Notes: generated by a model from the letters alone, not told the origin. A stretch of DNA of 64,000 nt from Variovorax boronicumulans (GCF_007677875.1 NZ_VEDO01000024.1:1-64000); one strand, 5' to 3'; positions 34,248 through 45,583 are shown, counted from the first letter of the stretch. Made by a program: numbers and translations.

Positions 34248-35833
34248 GTCGGTTGTGCAGTGAGAACGGAAACGGCCTGCGGCCAGTAGGCGCGCTTGAC
34301 CTCGCGCTTGAGCAGCTTGCCGGTCTCGGTGCGCGGCAGCGCGGCGGTGAAGTCCACGCTGCGCGGGCACTTGATCGGTGACAGCCGCGCGCGGCACCAG
34401 GCGATGAGCTCCTGCGCCAGCGCATCGGAGGCTGCATGGCCGTGTCGCAGCTGCACCACCGCCTTGACCTCTTCGCCGAACTCCTCGTTCGGCACGCCGA
34501 CCACGGCCACGTCGTGCACGGCCGCGTGCTGGCCCAGCACGTTCTCGGTCTCCTGCGGGTAGATGTTCACGCCGCCCGAGATGATCATGTTGGCCAGCCG
34601 GTCGGTCAGGTACAGAAAGCCGTCGGCGTCCAGGTAGCCGATGTCGCCGTAGGTGGCCCAGCCTCGATCGTTGTAAGCCTGGCGCGTCTTGGCCGGGTCG
34701 CCGTGGTACTCGAAGGCCGGCCCGCCCGAGAACCAGATCACGCCCGGCGTGCCGGCCGGCAGCGCGCGGCCGTCCTCGCCCAGGATGTGCACGGCGCCGA
34801 ATTCCGGGATGCCGACCGAGCCCGGGTGCGCCAGCCATTCGTGCGAGTCGAGCGAGGTGCGGCCCACCAGTTCGGTGCCGCTGTAGAACTCGTAGAGGAT
34901 GGGGCCCCACCAGTCGATCATGGCCTGCTTGACCCAGACCGGGCACGGCGCCGCCGCGTGCACGGCCACGCGCAGGCTGGACAGGTCGTGCGCGCGGCGT
35001 TCGGCCTCGGGCAGGCGCAGCAGCCGGATGAACATGGTCGGCACCCACTGGCTGTGCGTCACGCGAAAGCGCGCGATGGCGGCCAGCGCGGCCTGTGCGT
35101 CGAAGCGCTCCATCAGCACGCAGGTGCCGCCCTCGCGCATCACGTTCATGTTCCAGCGCACCGGGGCCGTGTGGTAGAACGGCGCCGTCGAGAGGTAGAC
35201 CGTGTCGCGGTCGAACGTCTTCCAGTGCATGCGCGGGTTGGGCTCGGCCACGAAGTGCCGGTTCGCGCTGGCCAGCGGCCGCTTGATGCCCTTGGGCAGG
35301 CCGGTCGTGCCCGACGAATAGCAGAAGTCCGTGCCCTCCGGCGTCTCGGGCAGCTCCACGTCGGCTGGCACGGCCTGCAGCGCTGCCTCGTAGTCCTCGA
35401 AGCCCGGCACGGCGCCGTCCAGGCTGAAGCGGTGCAGGCCGGCCGTGCCCTGCGCGAGTGCGCCGTCGGTGTCCATCAGAGCCGCGGCGCTGAACAGCGC
35501 CCTGGCGCCGCAGTCGCGCACGATGTACAGCACCTCGGGCGCCTTCAGGTGCCGGCTCACGGTGGTGTAGTACAGGCCGATGCGGTGCGCCGCCCACAGC
35601 AGCTCGAAGTAGCGCAGGTGGTTGTCCAGGTAGACCGCGACGGCGTCGCCGCTGCGCAGGCCGCGCGCCAGCAGCAGCGCGGCGCAGCGGCGCGAGCGCT
35701 GTTCGAGTTCGGCCCAGGTCACCGCCCGGCCGCTCTCTAGCATCCGGTAGGCGATGCCCTGCGGAGCGGCGGCGGCGTGGCGTGCCAGGCTGTCGGGCGC
35801 ACGCAGCGCCATGCCGGTGGGACTAGCCGCCAT
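34244..35833 (-). CDS. Acyl-CoA synthetase (AMP-forming ligase)
   Basis: A 529-residue ANL-family enzyme that would activate a carboxylic acid to its CoA ester with ATP. Motifs: P-loop-like YSSGTTGLPKGIKR, A5-type YEFYSGTE, the hinge YGDIGYLDADGFLYLTDR and the C-terminal catalytic Lys in PRTETGKLLKREVKR. It shares long stretches with the ligase at 60755-62314 (for example THSQWVPTMFIRLL), so the two are paralogues. It is the third gene of the leftward operon and overlaps both neighbours (11 and 4 bases). Substrate unknown. Confidence 0.93.
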   Translation of the reverse strand: MAASPTGMALRAPDSLARHAAAAPQGIAYRMLESGRAVTWAELEQRSRRCAALLLARGLRSGDAVAVYLDNHLRYFELLWAAHRIGLYYTTVSRHLKAPEVLYIVRDCGARALFSAAALMDTDGALAQGTAGLHRFSLDGAVPGFEDYEAALQAVPADVELPETPEGTDFCYSSGTTGLPKGIKRPLASANRHFVAEPNPRMHWKTFDRDTVYLSTAPFYHTAPVRWNMNVMREGGTCVLMERFDAQAALAAIARFRVTHSQWVPTMFIRLLRLPEAERRAHDLSSLRVAVHAAAPCPVWVKQAMIDWWGPILYEFYSGTELVGRTSLDSHEWLAHPGSVGIPEFGAVHILGEDGRALPAGTPGVIWFSGGPAFEYHGDPAKTRQAYNDRGWATYGDIGYLDADGFLYLTDRLANMIISGGVNIYPQETENVLGQHAAVHDVAVVGVPNEEFGEEVKAVVQLRHGHAASDALAQELIAWCRARLSPIKCPRSVDFTAALPRTETGKLLKREVKRAYWPQAVSVLTAQPT

Positions 35834-36686
35834 GGACCGTTGCCAGCCCGTGCGTCAGCACGGCCTGCCCCCGTTCGAGCGCCGAGGCGCGGAACTGCAG
35901 CTGCGCGCCGCGGCGCCAGATCTCCACCGCGAGCGTCTCGCCCGGGATGAACGGTGCCGAGAAGCGCAGCGCGACGCTGGCCAGCCGCTCGGGCCGGTTG
36001 CCGCAGCAGGCACGCAGCAGCGCCCGCACCGCCATGCCGTAGGTGCACAGGCCGTGCAGGATGGGCCGCTCGAACCCCGCGCTGCGGGCCGCGGCCGGGT
36101 CGGCATGGATCGGGTTGCGGTCGCCGTTGAGCCGGTACAGCAGCGCCGCGCTGGGCGCCGTGCGCAGCTGCACCGTGGTGTCGGCCGGTTCCACCGGCAC
36201 CGCAGGCAGCGCGGCCGGTGCGTCGTCGCCCGGGCCGAAGCCGCCGTCGGCGCGGCAGAACGAGGTGTGCTCGATGCTGGCGATCGGCTTGCCGGTGGCC
36301 TCGTCGCTGACCTCGCGCGTGGTGACGACCAGCGCACCGCGGCCCTGGCCCTTGTCCACCACGGCGCTCACGTGCGTGCGGCTGCGCATGCAGCCTTCGG
36401 GCGGCACGCTGCCGTGCAGCACCATGCGGTGCTCGCCGTGCAGGATGCGCATCCAATCGATGCCGGTGCCCGGGTCGGTCGCCCAGGCGCCGGGTGCGCC
36501 CAGCACGGTGACCATCGAGGGCACGGCGCGCAGGCCCTCTTCGTAGACGAAGGGCAGTTCCTCGGCGTCCAGCGGGTCTTCGCCGTAGCCCAGGCTCAGC
36601 GCGTAGCGGATGCAGTCCTCGCGCGTGTAGTGGCTCAGCTGGTCCGGGATGGGCCAGTGCTTCAGGGTCTGGTAGTCGATCGGCAT
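35823..36686 (-). CDS. MaoC/hydratase-2-type enoyl-CoA hydratase, double hot-dog
   Basis: A 287-residue protein with two hot-dog folds, like the hydratase-2 part of peroxisomal MFE-2. The N-terminal half carries the MFE-2 start (DCIRYALSLGYGEDP). The C-terminal half holds the catalytic signature GDRNPIHADPAAARSAGF followed by HGLCTYGMAVRA. It would hydrate trans-2-enoyl-CoA to (R)-3-hydroxyacyl-CoA. It lies four bases after the Bug gene stop and overlaps the ligase by 11 bases. Confidence 0.9.
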   Translation of the reverse strand: MPIDYQTLKHWPIPDQLSHYTREDCIRYALSLGYGEDPLDAEELPFVYEEGLRAVPSMVTVLGAPGAWATDPGTGIDWMRILHGEHRMVLHGSVPPEGCMRSRTHVSAVVDKGQGRGALVVTTREVSDEATGKPIASIEHTSFCRADGGFGPGDDAPAALPAVPVEPADTTVQLRTAPSAALLYRLNGDRNPIHADPAAARSAGFERPILHGLCTYGMAVRALLRACCGNRPERLASVALRFSAPFIPGETLAVEIWRRGAQLQFRASALERGQAVLTHGLATVHGG

Positions 36687-36690
36687 CGGG

Positions 36691-37677
36691 TCACTCGGCC
36701 TTCAGGTTGGCGCTGCGGATCACCTGTTCCCAGCGGCTGGTCTCGGCGGCCACGAAGCTCTGGAAGGCCTGCGGGGTGCCGCCGACCGGCACTCCGCCCT
36801 TCTCCGCGAAGCTGTGGCGGATCTCGGCGGACGACAGCACCTTCTGCAGTTCGCGGTTCAGCGCGGCCACGGTGGCCGGCGGCGTCTTGGCCGAGACGAA
36901 CAGGCCCAGCCACACCGTCACCTCGATGTCGGGCAGGCCGGACTCGATCAGCGTGGGCACCTGCGGCAGCTCGGGAATGCGCTCGCGCGTGGTCACGGCG
37001 ATCGGCGTGAGCTTGCCGGCGCGCACCAGCGGCAGCGCGGTGATCAGGTTGTCCACCATCAGGTCTACCTGGCCGCCCATGAGATCGGTCAGCGCCGGTG
37101 CCGCGCCGCGGTAGATGATGTTGACGGCCTGGATGCCCGCGCGTGCCTTGATCAGCTCGCCCGTCAGGTGGCCGGACGAGCCGCTCGTCGACACCGCCAT
37201 CGACAGGCCCTTGGGCTTGCTCTGCGACAGGGCCTTGAGTTCGGCCACCGTCCTGGCCCCCAGCGCGGGGCTGGCCACCAGCACGTTGGGCATGGACAGC
37301 ACCTGGATCACCGGCGCCAGGTCCTCGGGCTTGTAGGGCAGCTTGTCCTGCAGCGTGTAGTTGGCGGCGTTGGGCCCCAGGCTGCCCATCACCAGCGTGT
37401 GGCCGTCGGGCTCGGCGCGCAGCGCGGCCTGGATGCCCAGCGTGCCGCCCGCGCCGGCCACGTTCTCCACGATCACCGGCTGCTTGAGCACCTCGGACAG
37501 CGACTTGGCCACGATGCGGCTGGTCTGGTCGAGGATGCCGCCCGGCGCGGCCGGCGCAACGATGCGCAGCGGCTTGCCGGGTGCGATCTCGCTCGCGCCG
37601 GCCACACCGGCCGCGCAGGCCGCCAAGGCGAAGAACGACACGGCTGCCGCCGCGCGCAGGGTTGGGAACCGGGCCAT
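36691..37677 (-). CDS. Bug/TctC-family periplasmic solute-binding protein
   Basis: A 328-residue tripartite tricarboxylate-type receptor. The signal peptide covers residues 1 to about 27 (ALAACAAGVAG region). The mature protein has the family pattern: KPLRIVAPAAPGGILDQTSR, VENVAGAGGTLG, ADGHTL-like EPDGHTLVMGS and PAGTP-like SAKTPPATVAALNREL. The ATG at 37677 follows AGGAGA. It is the first gene of the leftward operon. No TctA/TctB membrane partner is in the window, so it would have to use permeases encoded elsewhere. Confidence 0.92.
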   Translation of the reverse strand: MARFPTLRAAAAVSFFALAACAAGVAGASEIAPGKPLRIVAPAAPGGILDQTSRIVAKSLSEVLKQPVIVENVAGAGGTLGIQAALRAEPDGHTLVMGSLGPNAANYTLQDKLPYKPEDLAPVIQVLSMPNVLVASPALGARTVAELKALSQSKPKGLSMAVSTSGSSGHLTGELIKARAGIQAVNIIYRGAAPALTDLMGGQVDLMVDNLITALPLVRAGKLTPIAVTTRERIPELPQVPTLIESGLPDIEVTVWLGLFVSAKTPPATVAALNRELQKVLSSAEIRHSFAEKGGVPVGGTPQAFQSFVAAETSRWEQVIRSANLKAE

Positions 37678-37707
37678 CTTGTCTCCTAAGGGATTACCCC
37701 GTTGAAC

Positions 37708-37722
37708 GTCCGCACTGCGGAC
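37708..37722. promoter_or_regulatory. Perfect 15-bp palindrome, likely IclR operator
   Basis: GTCCGCACTGCGGAC has 7-base arms around a central C and lies 30 bases upstream of the Bug start codon, in the 185-base divergent region shared with the dehydrogenase gene at 37863. Size and symmetry suit an IclR-family dimer site, and an IclR gene closes the leftward operon. A second symmetric element (CCGCCAGGCGG) lies about 40 bases further right. Confidence 0.55.
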
Positions 37723-37862
37723 AATATGCTTCAAATAACGGTCATAAACATCCGCCAGGCGGTCAATTTAAAAGGCCCATCGCGGAAAGTCAACCCGGTT
37801 GATCGCCAAGCCGTCCGCCGCGCGCCATGTCTGCGCGCCCCTTCGCAACCCGAGCCCTTCCC

Positions 37863-38999
37863 ATGCACCGACGAACGCTTTTCTCGCCCGACCACGAACA
37901 GTTCCGCGACACCGTGCGCCGCTTCATCGCGCAGGAGATCACGCCCCACCACGCCGGCTGGGAGGAACAGGGCCTGGTGCCGCGCGACCTGTGGCGCCGG
38001 GCCGGCGCCGCGGGCCTGCTGCTGCCGATGGCGCCGGCCGAGCACGGCGGCGGTGGCGGCGATTTCCTGCACACGGCCATCGTGGTCGAGGAGATCGCGC
38101 GTGCGCTGGCCACCGGCGTGACCGGCTTCACCACGCACTCGGACATCGTGGCGCCCTACCTCGTCGAATTCGGCACCGCGGCGCAGAAGGCGCGCTGGCT
38201 GCCGCCGATGGCCGCGGGCGAGGTGGTGGCCTCCATCGCCATGACCGAACCCTCGGCCGGCAGCGACCTGAAGGCCATCCGCACCACGGCGCGCCGCGTG
38301 GACGGTGGCTGGCAGCTCGACGGCCAGAAGACCTTCATCACCAACGGCCACCACGCCGACCGCGTGCTGGTGGTGGCCAAGACGCAGCCCGAGGCCGGCG
38401 CCCGGGGCATGAGCCTGTTCTGGGTCGACACCCGCTCCCCCGGATTTGCCCGGGGCCGGCTGCTCGACAAGATCGGCCAGCGCGCGCAGGATACGGCCGA
38501 GCTGTTCTTCCAGCAGGTCTTCGTGCCCGAATCCGACCTGGTCGGCGCGGAGAACCAGGCCTTCGGCTACCTCATGCACGGCCTGGTGCAGGAGCGCCTC
38601 ATGATCGCGCTGCGCTGCGCCAGCGCGCTGGAGGCCGCGCTGGACTGGACCATCGCCTACACGCGCGAACGCCAGACCTTCGGCAAGCCGCTCATCGCCA
38701 ACCAGCACACCAGGTTCAAGCTGGCCGAGATCAAGACGCTGGCCGCGGCCACGCGCGCCTTCGTCGACCAGTGCGTGGCCGAGCACATGGCGCAGCGGCT
38801 GGACGCCGACGGCGCGGCCATGGCCAAGCTCTGGGCCAGCGAGGCCACCACCGCCATCGACGACCTGCTGCAGATGTTCGGCGGCTACGGCTACATGCGC
38901 GAGTACCCGATCGCGCGCGCCTATGCCGACGTGCGGCCCAACCGCATCTACGGCGGCTCCTCCGAAATGATGAAGGAAATCATCAGCCGCACGCTCTGA
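37863..38999 (+). CDS. Acyl-CoA dehydrogenase
   Basis: A 378-residue flavoprotein dehydrogenase introducing the alpha-beta double bond into acyl-CoA. It shows SIAMTEPSAGSDLKAIRT and TFITNGHHADRV in the middle beta domain, then the C-terminal helical signature GGYGYMREYPIARAYADVR and IYGGSSEMMKEII. An open frame extends 12 codons further upstream (from 37827), but the ATG at 37863 fits the usual family N-terminus. It is the first gene of a rightward operon, divergent from the Bug-led operon across the palindrome. Confidence 0.93.
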   Translation: MHRRTLFSPDHEQFRDTVRRFIAQEITPHHAGWEEQGLVPRDLWRRAGAAGLLLPMAPAEHGGGGGDFLHTAIVVEEIARALATGVTGFTTHSDIVAPYLVEFGTAAQKARWLPPMAAGEVVASIAMTEPSAGSDLKAIRTTARRVDGGWQLDGQKTFITNGHHADRVLVVAKTQPEAGARGMSLFWVDTRSPGFARGRLLDKIGQRAQDTAELFFQQVFVPESDLVGAENQAFGYLMHGLVQERLMIALRCASALEAALDWTIAYTRERQTFGKPLIANQHTRFKLAEIKTLAAATRAFVDQCVAEHMAQRLDADGAAMAKLWASEATTAIDDLLQMFGGYGYMREYPIARAYADVRPNRIYGGSSEMMKEIISRTL

Positions 39000-39034
39000 C
39001 GCGCAGCCTTTCTCCACGACACCAAAGGAACGAC

Positions 39035-39787
39035 ATGGATCTGCAACTGAAGGGCCGCGTGGCCATCGTGACCGGCTCGGGCCGCGGCATCGGCCGCGCC
39101 GCCGTGACCGCCCTCGCCAGAGAAGGCGTGCGCGTGGTCGTCACCGACATCGACGAAGCCGTGGCCGAGCACACGGCGGCGGGGCTGCGCGCCGAAGGAC
39201 ACGAGGCGATCGCCGTGCGCGCCGACGTCTGCGACGAGGCGCAGGTGCAGCAGCTCGCGGCACGCGCCGTCGCCGCGTTCGGCAAGATCGACATCCTCGT
39301 CAACAACGCCGGCTTCACGCGCGACAAGTACCTGCTCAAGATGCCCATGGCCGACTGGGACGCCGTGATCGACACCGTGCTCAAGGGCGCCTACCTCTGC
39401 ACCCGCGCGGCACTGCCGACCATGATGGCGCAGAAGTGGGGCCGCGTCGTCAACATCGCCTCGCGCGCGCACTGGGGCAACCCGGGACAGACCAACTACT
39501 CGGCGGCCAAGGCCGGGCTGATCGGCTTCACGCGCGCGCTGGCGCTGGAGCAAGGCAAGTTCAACATCACGGCCAACGCCATCGCGCCGGGCTTCATCGA
39601 GACCGAACTCGTGCGCGCGCTGCCGACCTACGAGCGGCTGCGCGAGGGCGCACTGCAGCGCAACACCGTGCCGCGCGTGGGCACGCCGGAAGACGTGGCC
39701 GGCGCCATCCTGTACCTGGCCTCCGAATGGGGCGGCTACATCACGGGCGAGACCGTGCACGTGAGCGGCGGCCGCTTCAGCGGCTGA
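39035..39787 (+). CDS. SDR-family 3-oxoacyl/3-hydroxyacyl dehydrogenase
   Basis: A 250-residue short-chain dehydrogenase of FabG type. The NAD(P) motif is VTGSGRGIGRAA, with Asp after strand 2 (VTDIDEA) suggesting NAD preference. NNAG follows at about residue 88. The catalytic set is Ser in NIASRAHWG, Tyr and Lys in TNYSAAKAGLIGF. AAAGGAACG precedes the ATG at 39035. In the operon it follows the acyl-CoA dehydrogenase and probably oxidises a 3-hydroxyacyl-CoA. Confidence 0.93.
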   Translation: MDLQLKGRVAIVTGSGRGIGRAAVTALAREGVRVVVTDIDEAVAEHTAAGLRAEGHEAIAVRADVCDEAQVQQLAARAVAAFGKIDILVNNAGFTRDKYLLKMPMADWDAVIDTVLKGAYLCTRAALPTMMAQKWGRVVNIASRAHWGNPGQTNYSAAKAGLIGFTRALALEQGKFNITANAIAPGFIETELVRALPTYERLREGALQRNTVPRVGTPEDVAGAILYLASEWGGYITGETVHVSGGRFSG

Positions 39788-39797
39788 GGAGCACACC

Positions 39798-41363
<1,566 letters not shown>

Positions 41364-41558
41364 CGCCCCGGCGCGCGCGGCACCGCAGATCGCCGACGCA
41401 AGGGCGGGGCCCGCGCGCGCCCGCACCTACCAGGCCAGGGGCTTTCCCACCCCTGCCCGATCGGGCTAGGGGCTGGCGCAGGGCCCGCGCCGACCATGCA
41501 GGACATCGGCAACACGGCACCGGCCCCGCACCCTGCCGGCACACAAGGAGACAAGCAC

Positions 41559-42548
41559 ATGCAGAACATTCGTGGATGGTGGACCCGCCTGAGCGCGGGC
41601 GCCTTGCTGGCCTGCGCGGCCTTCGGCACGGCGGCCGCGGACTACCCGGACCGCCCCGTGCGCCTGGTCGTCAGCGTGCAGCCCGGCGGCGCCACCGACA
41701 TCGCCGCGCGCACCGTGGCGAACAAGCTCACCGAGCGGCTGGGCCAGAGCGTGGTGGTGGAGAACAAGCCCGGCGCGGCGACGCGGCTGGGCACCGAGTA
41801 CGTGACCAAGGCCAAGCCCGACGGCTACACGCTGGGGCTGTTCTTCGGCATCGCCGGCCTGTTCCAGCTGATGTTCGACGGCTACGCGCCGCTGGAGCCC
41901 GGCAAGGACTTCGACGCGGTCACGCTGTTCGCACGCGCGCCCTCGTTCCTGGCCGTCAACGCCGCGCTGCCCGTGCACTCGGTGGCCGACTTCGTCGCCT
42001 ACGCGAAGCGCAAGACCGGCGGCGTGAGCTTCGGCCACAGCGGCAACGCATCGACCACCAACCTGGGCGCGCTGGCGCTGCTCCAGTCGGTGGGCGCGAC
42101 CGGCGTCGGCGTGGCCTACAAGGGCAACGGCCCGACGGCCGTGGCCATCGCCGCGGGCGACATCGACTTCGGCCTCATCGACTACCCCTCGGCCCGGCCC
42201 ATGGTCGAGCGTGGCGCGATCCGGCTGATCGCGATCACCGAGCCCCAGCGCTCGCCGCTGCGCCCGGAGCTGCCCACCACGGGCGAGCAGGGCATCACGC
42301 GCAGCATCGACGGCGTCACGCCCTGGTTCTTCCTGGCGGCGCCCGCCGGCACGCCGCCGGCCATCATCGCCACGCTGAACCGGCACGTGAACGAGGTGCT
42401 CAAGCTGCCCGAGGTGCTGGAGCGGCTGCAGGCCGCCGGCGTCGACGCCGAAGGCAGCACGCCGGCCCAGGCCGTCGAGCGCTTCCAGGCCGACCGCGCG
42501 CGGCTGAGCACCATCGCGCGCGACCTCGGTGTGTCGCTGAAGAACTGA
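41559..42548 (+). CDS. Bug/TctC-family periplasmic solute-binding protein
   Basis: A 329-residue receptor with a cleavable signal peptide (WWTRLSAGALLACAAFGTAAA). The mature part begins DYPDRPVRLVVSVQPGGATD and has the family motifs VENKPGAATRLG and PAGTPPAIIATLN. The ATG at 41559 follows AAGGAG; a longer frame from 41496 lacks a signal. It begins a run of three Bug genes, 195 bases after the ligase gene. The gap contains GC-rich inverted repeats but no clear terminator. Confidence 0.92.
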   Translation: MQNIRGWWTRLSAGALLACAAFGTAAADYPDRPVRLVVSVQPGGATDIAARTVANKLTERLGQSVVVENKPGAATRLGTEYVTKAKPDGYTLGLFFGIAGLFQLMFDGYAPLEPGKDFDAVTLFARAPSFLAVNAALPVHSVADFVAYAKRKTGGVSFGHSGNASTTNLGALALLQSVGATGVGVAYKGNGPTAVAIAAGDIDFGLIDYPSARPMVERGAIRLIAITEPQRSPLRPELPTTGEQGITRSIDGVTPWFFLAAPAGTPPAIIATLNRHVNEVLKLPEVLERLQAAGVDAEGSTPAQAVERFQADRARLSTIARDLGVSLKN

Positions 42549-42557
42549 GAGGCCGGC

Positions 42558-43556
42558 ATGCGCACACCCGATGCCACCCCACCCAGCGCCCGGCGCCGCA
42601 CGCTGCTGGCCGCCGCCGGCGCCGCGCTGGCCTTGCCAGCGCTGGCCCAGGCGCCCGCGTTCCCGAGCCGGCCGATCCGGCTGGTGGTGCCGTTCCCGCC
42701 CGGCGGCGGCACCGACATCCTGGTGCGGCTCTACGCGCAGGCCCTGCAGGACGCCTGGGGCCAGAGCGTGGTGGTGGACAACCGCTCCGGCGCCGGCGGC
42801 GTGATCGGCGCGCAGCACGTGCAGACCCAGCCGCCGGACGGCCACACGCTGCTGGTGACGGTGAGCACCACGCACGCCATCCTGCCGCACATGCAGAAGC
42901 TGCCGTTCGATCCGTTCCAGGACTTCACGGCCGTCACGCTGCTCACGCGCGCGCAGTCCGGCCTGTTCGTGCGCGCCGACCACCCGGCCGCCAGCTTCCA
43001 GGACTTCGTGGCCGCCGCCAAGGCACAGCCGCAGCCCACCGCGGTCGGCGACTGGGGCGTGGGCTCGTTCGGCCACCTGGTGGCCGTGGCGCTGGGCATC
43101 ACGCTGGGCTTCCAGGTCGTGCCCGTGCACTACCGCGGCGCGGCGCCGATCACGCTCGCGGTGCTGGCCGGCGAGGTGCCGGCCGGCTCGGCCGACGTGG
43201 CGACGCTGCGGCCGCACCTGCAGGCCGGCAAGCTGCGCATGCTGGCTGTCAACGGTGCGGCCCGGCACCCGGCCCTGCCCGAGGTGCCGACCTACGGCGA
43301 GCTCGGCGTGCCCGACCTCGACCCCTACTCCTGGTTCGGCGTGTTCGCGCCGGCCGGCACGCCGCTGCCGCTGCGCGAGAAGTTCGCCGAGGTGGCGCAG
43401 CGGCTCGCCCGCTCGCCCGAAGCCGGCGCGCGGCTGGCGGAGCTGGGCTTCATTCCGGTCGGTTCCTCGCCGGCCGCGTTCGAAGCCGAATGGCGCGCCA
43501 GCCACACGGCCTTCGGCAAGCTCGTGCGCAAGACCGGCATCCGCGTCGACGGCTGA
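42558..43556 (+). CDS. Bug/TctC-family receptor with probable Tat signal
   Basis: A 332-residue receptor. The N-terminus carries RRRTLLAAAGAALALPALAQA, a twin-arginine-like signal, unlike the Sec-type signal of its neighbour. The mature domain has PIRLVVPFPPGGGTDILVR, VDNRSGAGGVIG, and PAGTPLPLREKF. It lies nine bases after the preceding Bug gene and is the second of three in tandem. The ligand is unknown. Confidence 0.92.
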   Translation: MRTPDATPPSARRRTLLAAAGAALALPALAQAPAFPSRPIRLVVPFPPGGGTDILVRLYAQALQDAWGQSVVVDNRSGAGGVIGAQHVQTQPPDGHTLLVTVSTTHAILPHMQKLPFDPFQDFTAVTLLTRAQSGLFVRADHPAASFQDFVAAAKAQPQPTAVGDWGVGSFGHLVAVALGITLGFQVVPVHYRGAAPITLAVLAGEVPAGSADVATLRPHLQAGKLRMLAVNGAARHPALPEVPTYGELGVPDLDPYSWFGVFAPAGTPLPLREKFAEVAQRLARSPEAGARLAELGFIPVGSSPAAFEAEWRASHTAFGKLVRKTGIRVDG

Positions 43557-43580
43557 TCCCCATCCCTTGCAGGAGTTCGC

Positions 43581-44540
43581 ATGCCCTCCATCCGGAAACT
43601 GCTAGCCGCCGCCGCGCTGTGCACCTGGGCCGCCGCGGCCGCGGCCTTCCCCGACAAGCCCGTGCGCATCGTCGTGCCCTATCCCGCAGGCGGCGCGACC
43701 GACGCCTCGGCCCGCATCCTCGCCGAGAAGCTGACCGCCGCCTGGGGCCAGCCGGTGGTCGTGGACAACAAACCCGGCGCCACCGGCGCCATCGGCACCG
43801 AGCTGGCGGCGCGCAGCGCGCCCGACGGCAGCACCCTGCTGCTGCAGGTGCCCATCCTGCTGTCCACCGAGGTCACGCGCCCCTCGGTCGGCTACCGCAC
43901 GCTGCGCGACCTGGTGCCGGTCACCACGGTGTTCGTCACGCCCGTCGTCTACCTGGCCAGCAACGCCGGCCCGCAGGGCGACCTGGCCGCCGTGCTGGCG
44001 CAGGCCCGGGCCAGGCCGGGGCAGTTCAGCTACGGCTCGCATGGCGAAGGCACCAGCACCCACTACCTGGGCGAGCGGCTCAAGGCCACCACGGGCGTGC
44101 AGCTCACGCACGTGCCCTATGCGGGCGACGCGCCGATGCTGAACGACCTGCTGGGTGGCCACCTGGCCACCGGCTTCCTGAGCGGCCTGAACGCCAAGAA
44201 GGCGCAGGACACCGGCAAGGCACGCATGCTGGCCGTGGCCAGCCGCGAGCGCTCGCCGCTGCTGCCGGAGGTGCCGACCTTCGCCGAGGCCGGCGTGCCG
44301 GGCTTCGACCGGCAGTCCTGGGGCAAGCTGTTCGCACCGGCCGGCACGCCGCCCGCCACTGTCGAGCGCATCGCCGCCGATGTGGAGCGCGTCCTCGCAC
44401 TGCCCGAGGTCCGACAGCGCTTCGCCACGCTCGGCCTGGTCGCCAGCGGCGGCACGCCCGCGCAGACGCTGCGCGATGTGCAGGGCGAACACGCCTACTG
44501 GGTCGATCTGGTCAAGGAGTTCGGGCAGCTCGGGAAATAG
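43581..44540 (+). CDS. Bug/TctC-family periplasmic solute-binding protein
   Basis: A 319-residue receptor. It has a short Sec signal peptide ([17 protein letters not shown]), then [37 protein letters not shown] and [21 protein letters not shown] lies before the ATG. It is the last of three tandem Bug genes and is convergent with the acyl-CoA dehydrogenase pair to the right, with 34 bases between stops. The tandem set looks like repeated duplication and divergence. Confidence 0.92.
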   Translation: MPSIRKLLAAAALCTWAAAAAAFPDKPVRIVVPYPAGGATDASARILAEKLTAAWGQPVVVDNKPGATGAIGTELAARSAPDGSTLLLQVPILLSTEVTRPSVGYRTLRDLVPVTTVFVTPVVYLASNAGPQGDLAAVLAQARARPGQFSYGSHGEGTSTHYLGERLKATTGVQLTHVPYAGDAPMLNDLLGGHLATGFLSGLNAKKAQDTGKARMLAVASRERSPLLPEVPTFAEAGVPGFDRQSWGKLFAPAGTPPATVERIAADVERVLALPEVRQRFATLGLVASGGTPAQTLRDVQGEHAYWVDLVKEFGQLGK

Positions 44541-44574
44541 TCTGCCCGGCGCCGCCGCCACACGGTGGCGCGCG

Positions 44575-45567
44575 TCACACGGCCAGCCGCTCGCGCACGA
44601 ACGCCAGCACCGGCGCGGTGTCTTCCAGCAGCGCGCGTCCCAGGGCACGTGCGCAGTCCCCCGCGCTGGCCCCTGCGCTGCGCCACTCGTGCAGGCGCCG
44701 CGCGTGGATGGCCAGCGCGTACTCTTCCGTGATGCCGATGGCGCCGTGCACGGCATGCGCGATGGCGACCACGCGTTCGGCCGCATCGCAGCACGCGAGC
44801 TTGGCGCTGAGCGCCGGCAGCGTGCCGGGTGCCACGGCGCTGCCGGCGCAGGCCAGCCGGGCCGCCATGCCCGCGCCGGCCACCTGCTCGGCCAACGCGC
44901 TGACCTCCATCTGCAGGGCCTGGAAATGGCCGATCGGCCGGCCGAACTGGCGCCGGTCCTGCGCGTAGGCCAGCGTCATGGCCAGCACGGCGGACATCGC
45001 CCCGGCCATCTCCGCCGCCTGCAGCGGCGCCGTCAACACCGCCGCCGCGTACGGAGCGGGAAAGCGCGCCGACGCCTGCGCCAGCACCACGCCATCCAGC
45101 GCGCCGCTGGCGCGCGGCCGGTAGTCGCCCGCGCGCACCGCATGTCCGGCCAGCGCCAGCAGATGCCAGTGGCCGCCATGCTGCACCAGCGCATGGGATG
45201 CCAGTTGCAGGCCGGGCGTCTGCGGCAGCGCCAGCGCACCGCTGGGCGCCGCCACGGCATCGCACAACACCATCGGCTGCGCCGGTGGCTGCACGCCAGC
45301 GGCGGCCAGCAGCGCACGGGCGAGCGCCGTCTCCGCCAGGGGCAAGGGGCAGGCATGCCGCCCCAGCACGCAAGCGATCTCGAAGCCGGCCGCCAGGTCC
45401 AGCCCGCTGCCGCCCTGCTCTTCGGGCACGAAGGCATCGGCATAGCCCAGCGGCTCCAGCTGCTGCCAGAGCGGCGCGGCCTCGCCGGCTTCGACGGCGC
45501 GCACCTGCGCCGCCGAACAGTGCGCGGCCAGCGCGCTGTGCAAGCCTTGGACAAGGGAATCGTTCAT
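44575..45567 (-). CDS. Short acyl-CoA dehydrogenase-like subunit
   Basis: A 330-residue acyl-CoA dehydrogenase homologue, shorter than usual. The N-terminal helices (YADAFVPEEQGGSGLDLAAG) and the C-terminal helical domain (YAQDRRQFGRPIGHFQALQM, then AHAVHGAIGITEEYALAIHA) are recognisable. The central beta domain is reduced and lacks the usual flavin motif TEP..GSD. The usual catalytic and end motifs are also weak. It starts 16 bases after the full-length dehydrogenase gene. Such pairs in steroid-degrading bacteria (ChsE1/ChsE2 style) form heterotetramers, and I infer the same here. Confidence 0.85.
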   Translation of the reverse strand: MNDSLVQGLHSALAAHCSAAQVRAVEAGEAAPLWQQLEPLGYADAFVPEEQGGSGLDLAAGFEIACVLGRHACPLPLAETALARALLAAAGVQPPAQPMVLCDAVAAPSGALALPQTPGLQLASHALVQHGGHWHLLALAGHAVRAGDYRPRASGALDGVVLAQASARFPAPYAAAVLTAPLQAAEMAGAMSAVLAMTLAYAQDRRQFGRPIGHFQALQMEVSALAEQVAGAGMAARLACAGSAVAPGTLPALSAKLACCDAAERVVAIAHAVHGAIGITEEYALAIHARRLHEWRSAGASAGDCARALGRALLEDTAPVLAFVRERLAV

Positions 45568-45583
45568 GCGCGGGTTCTCCTGT

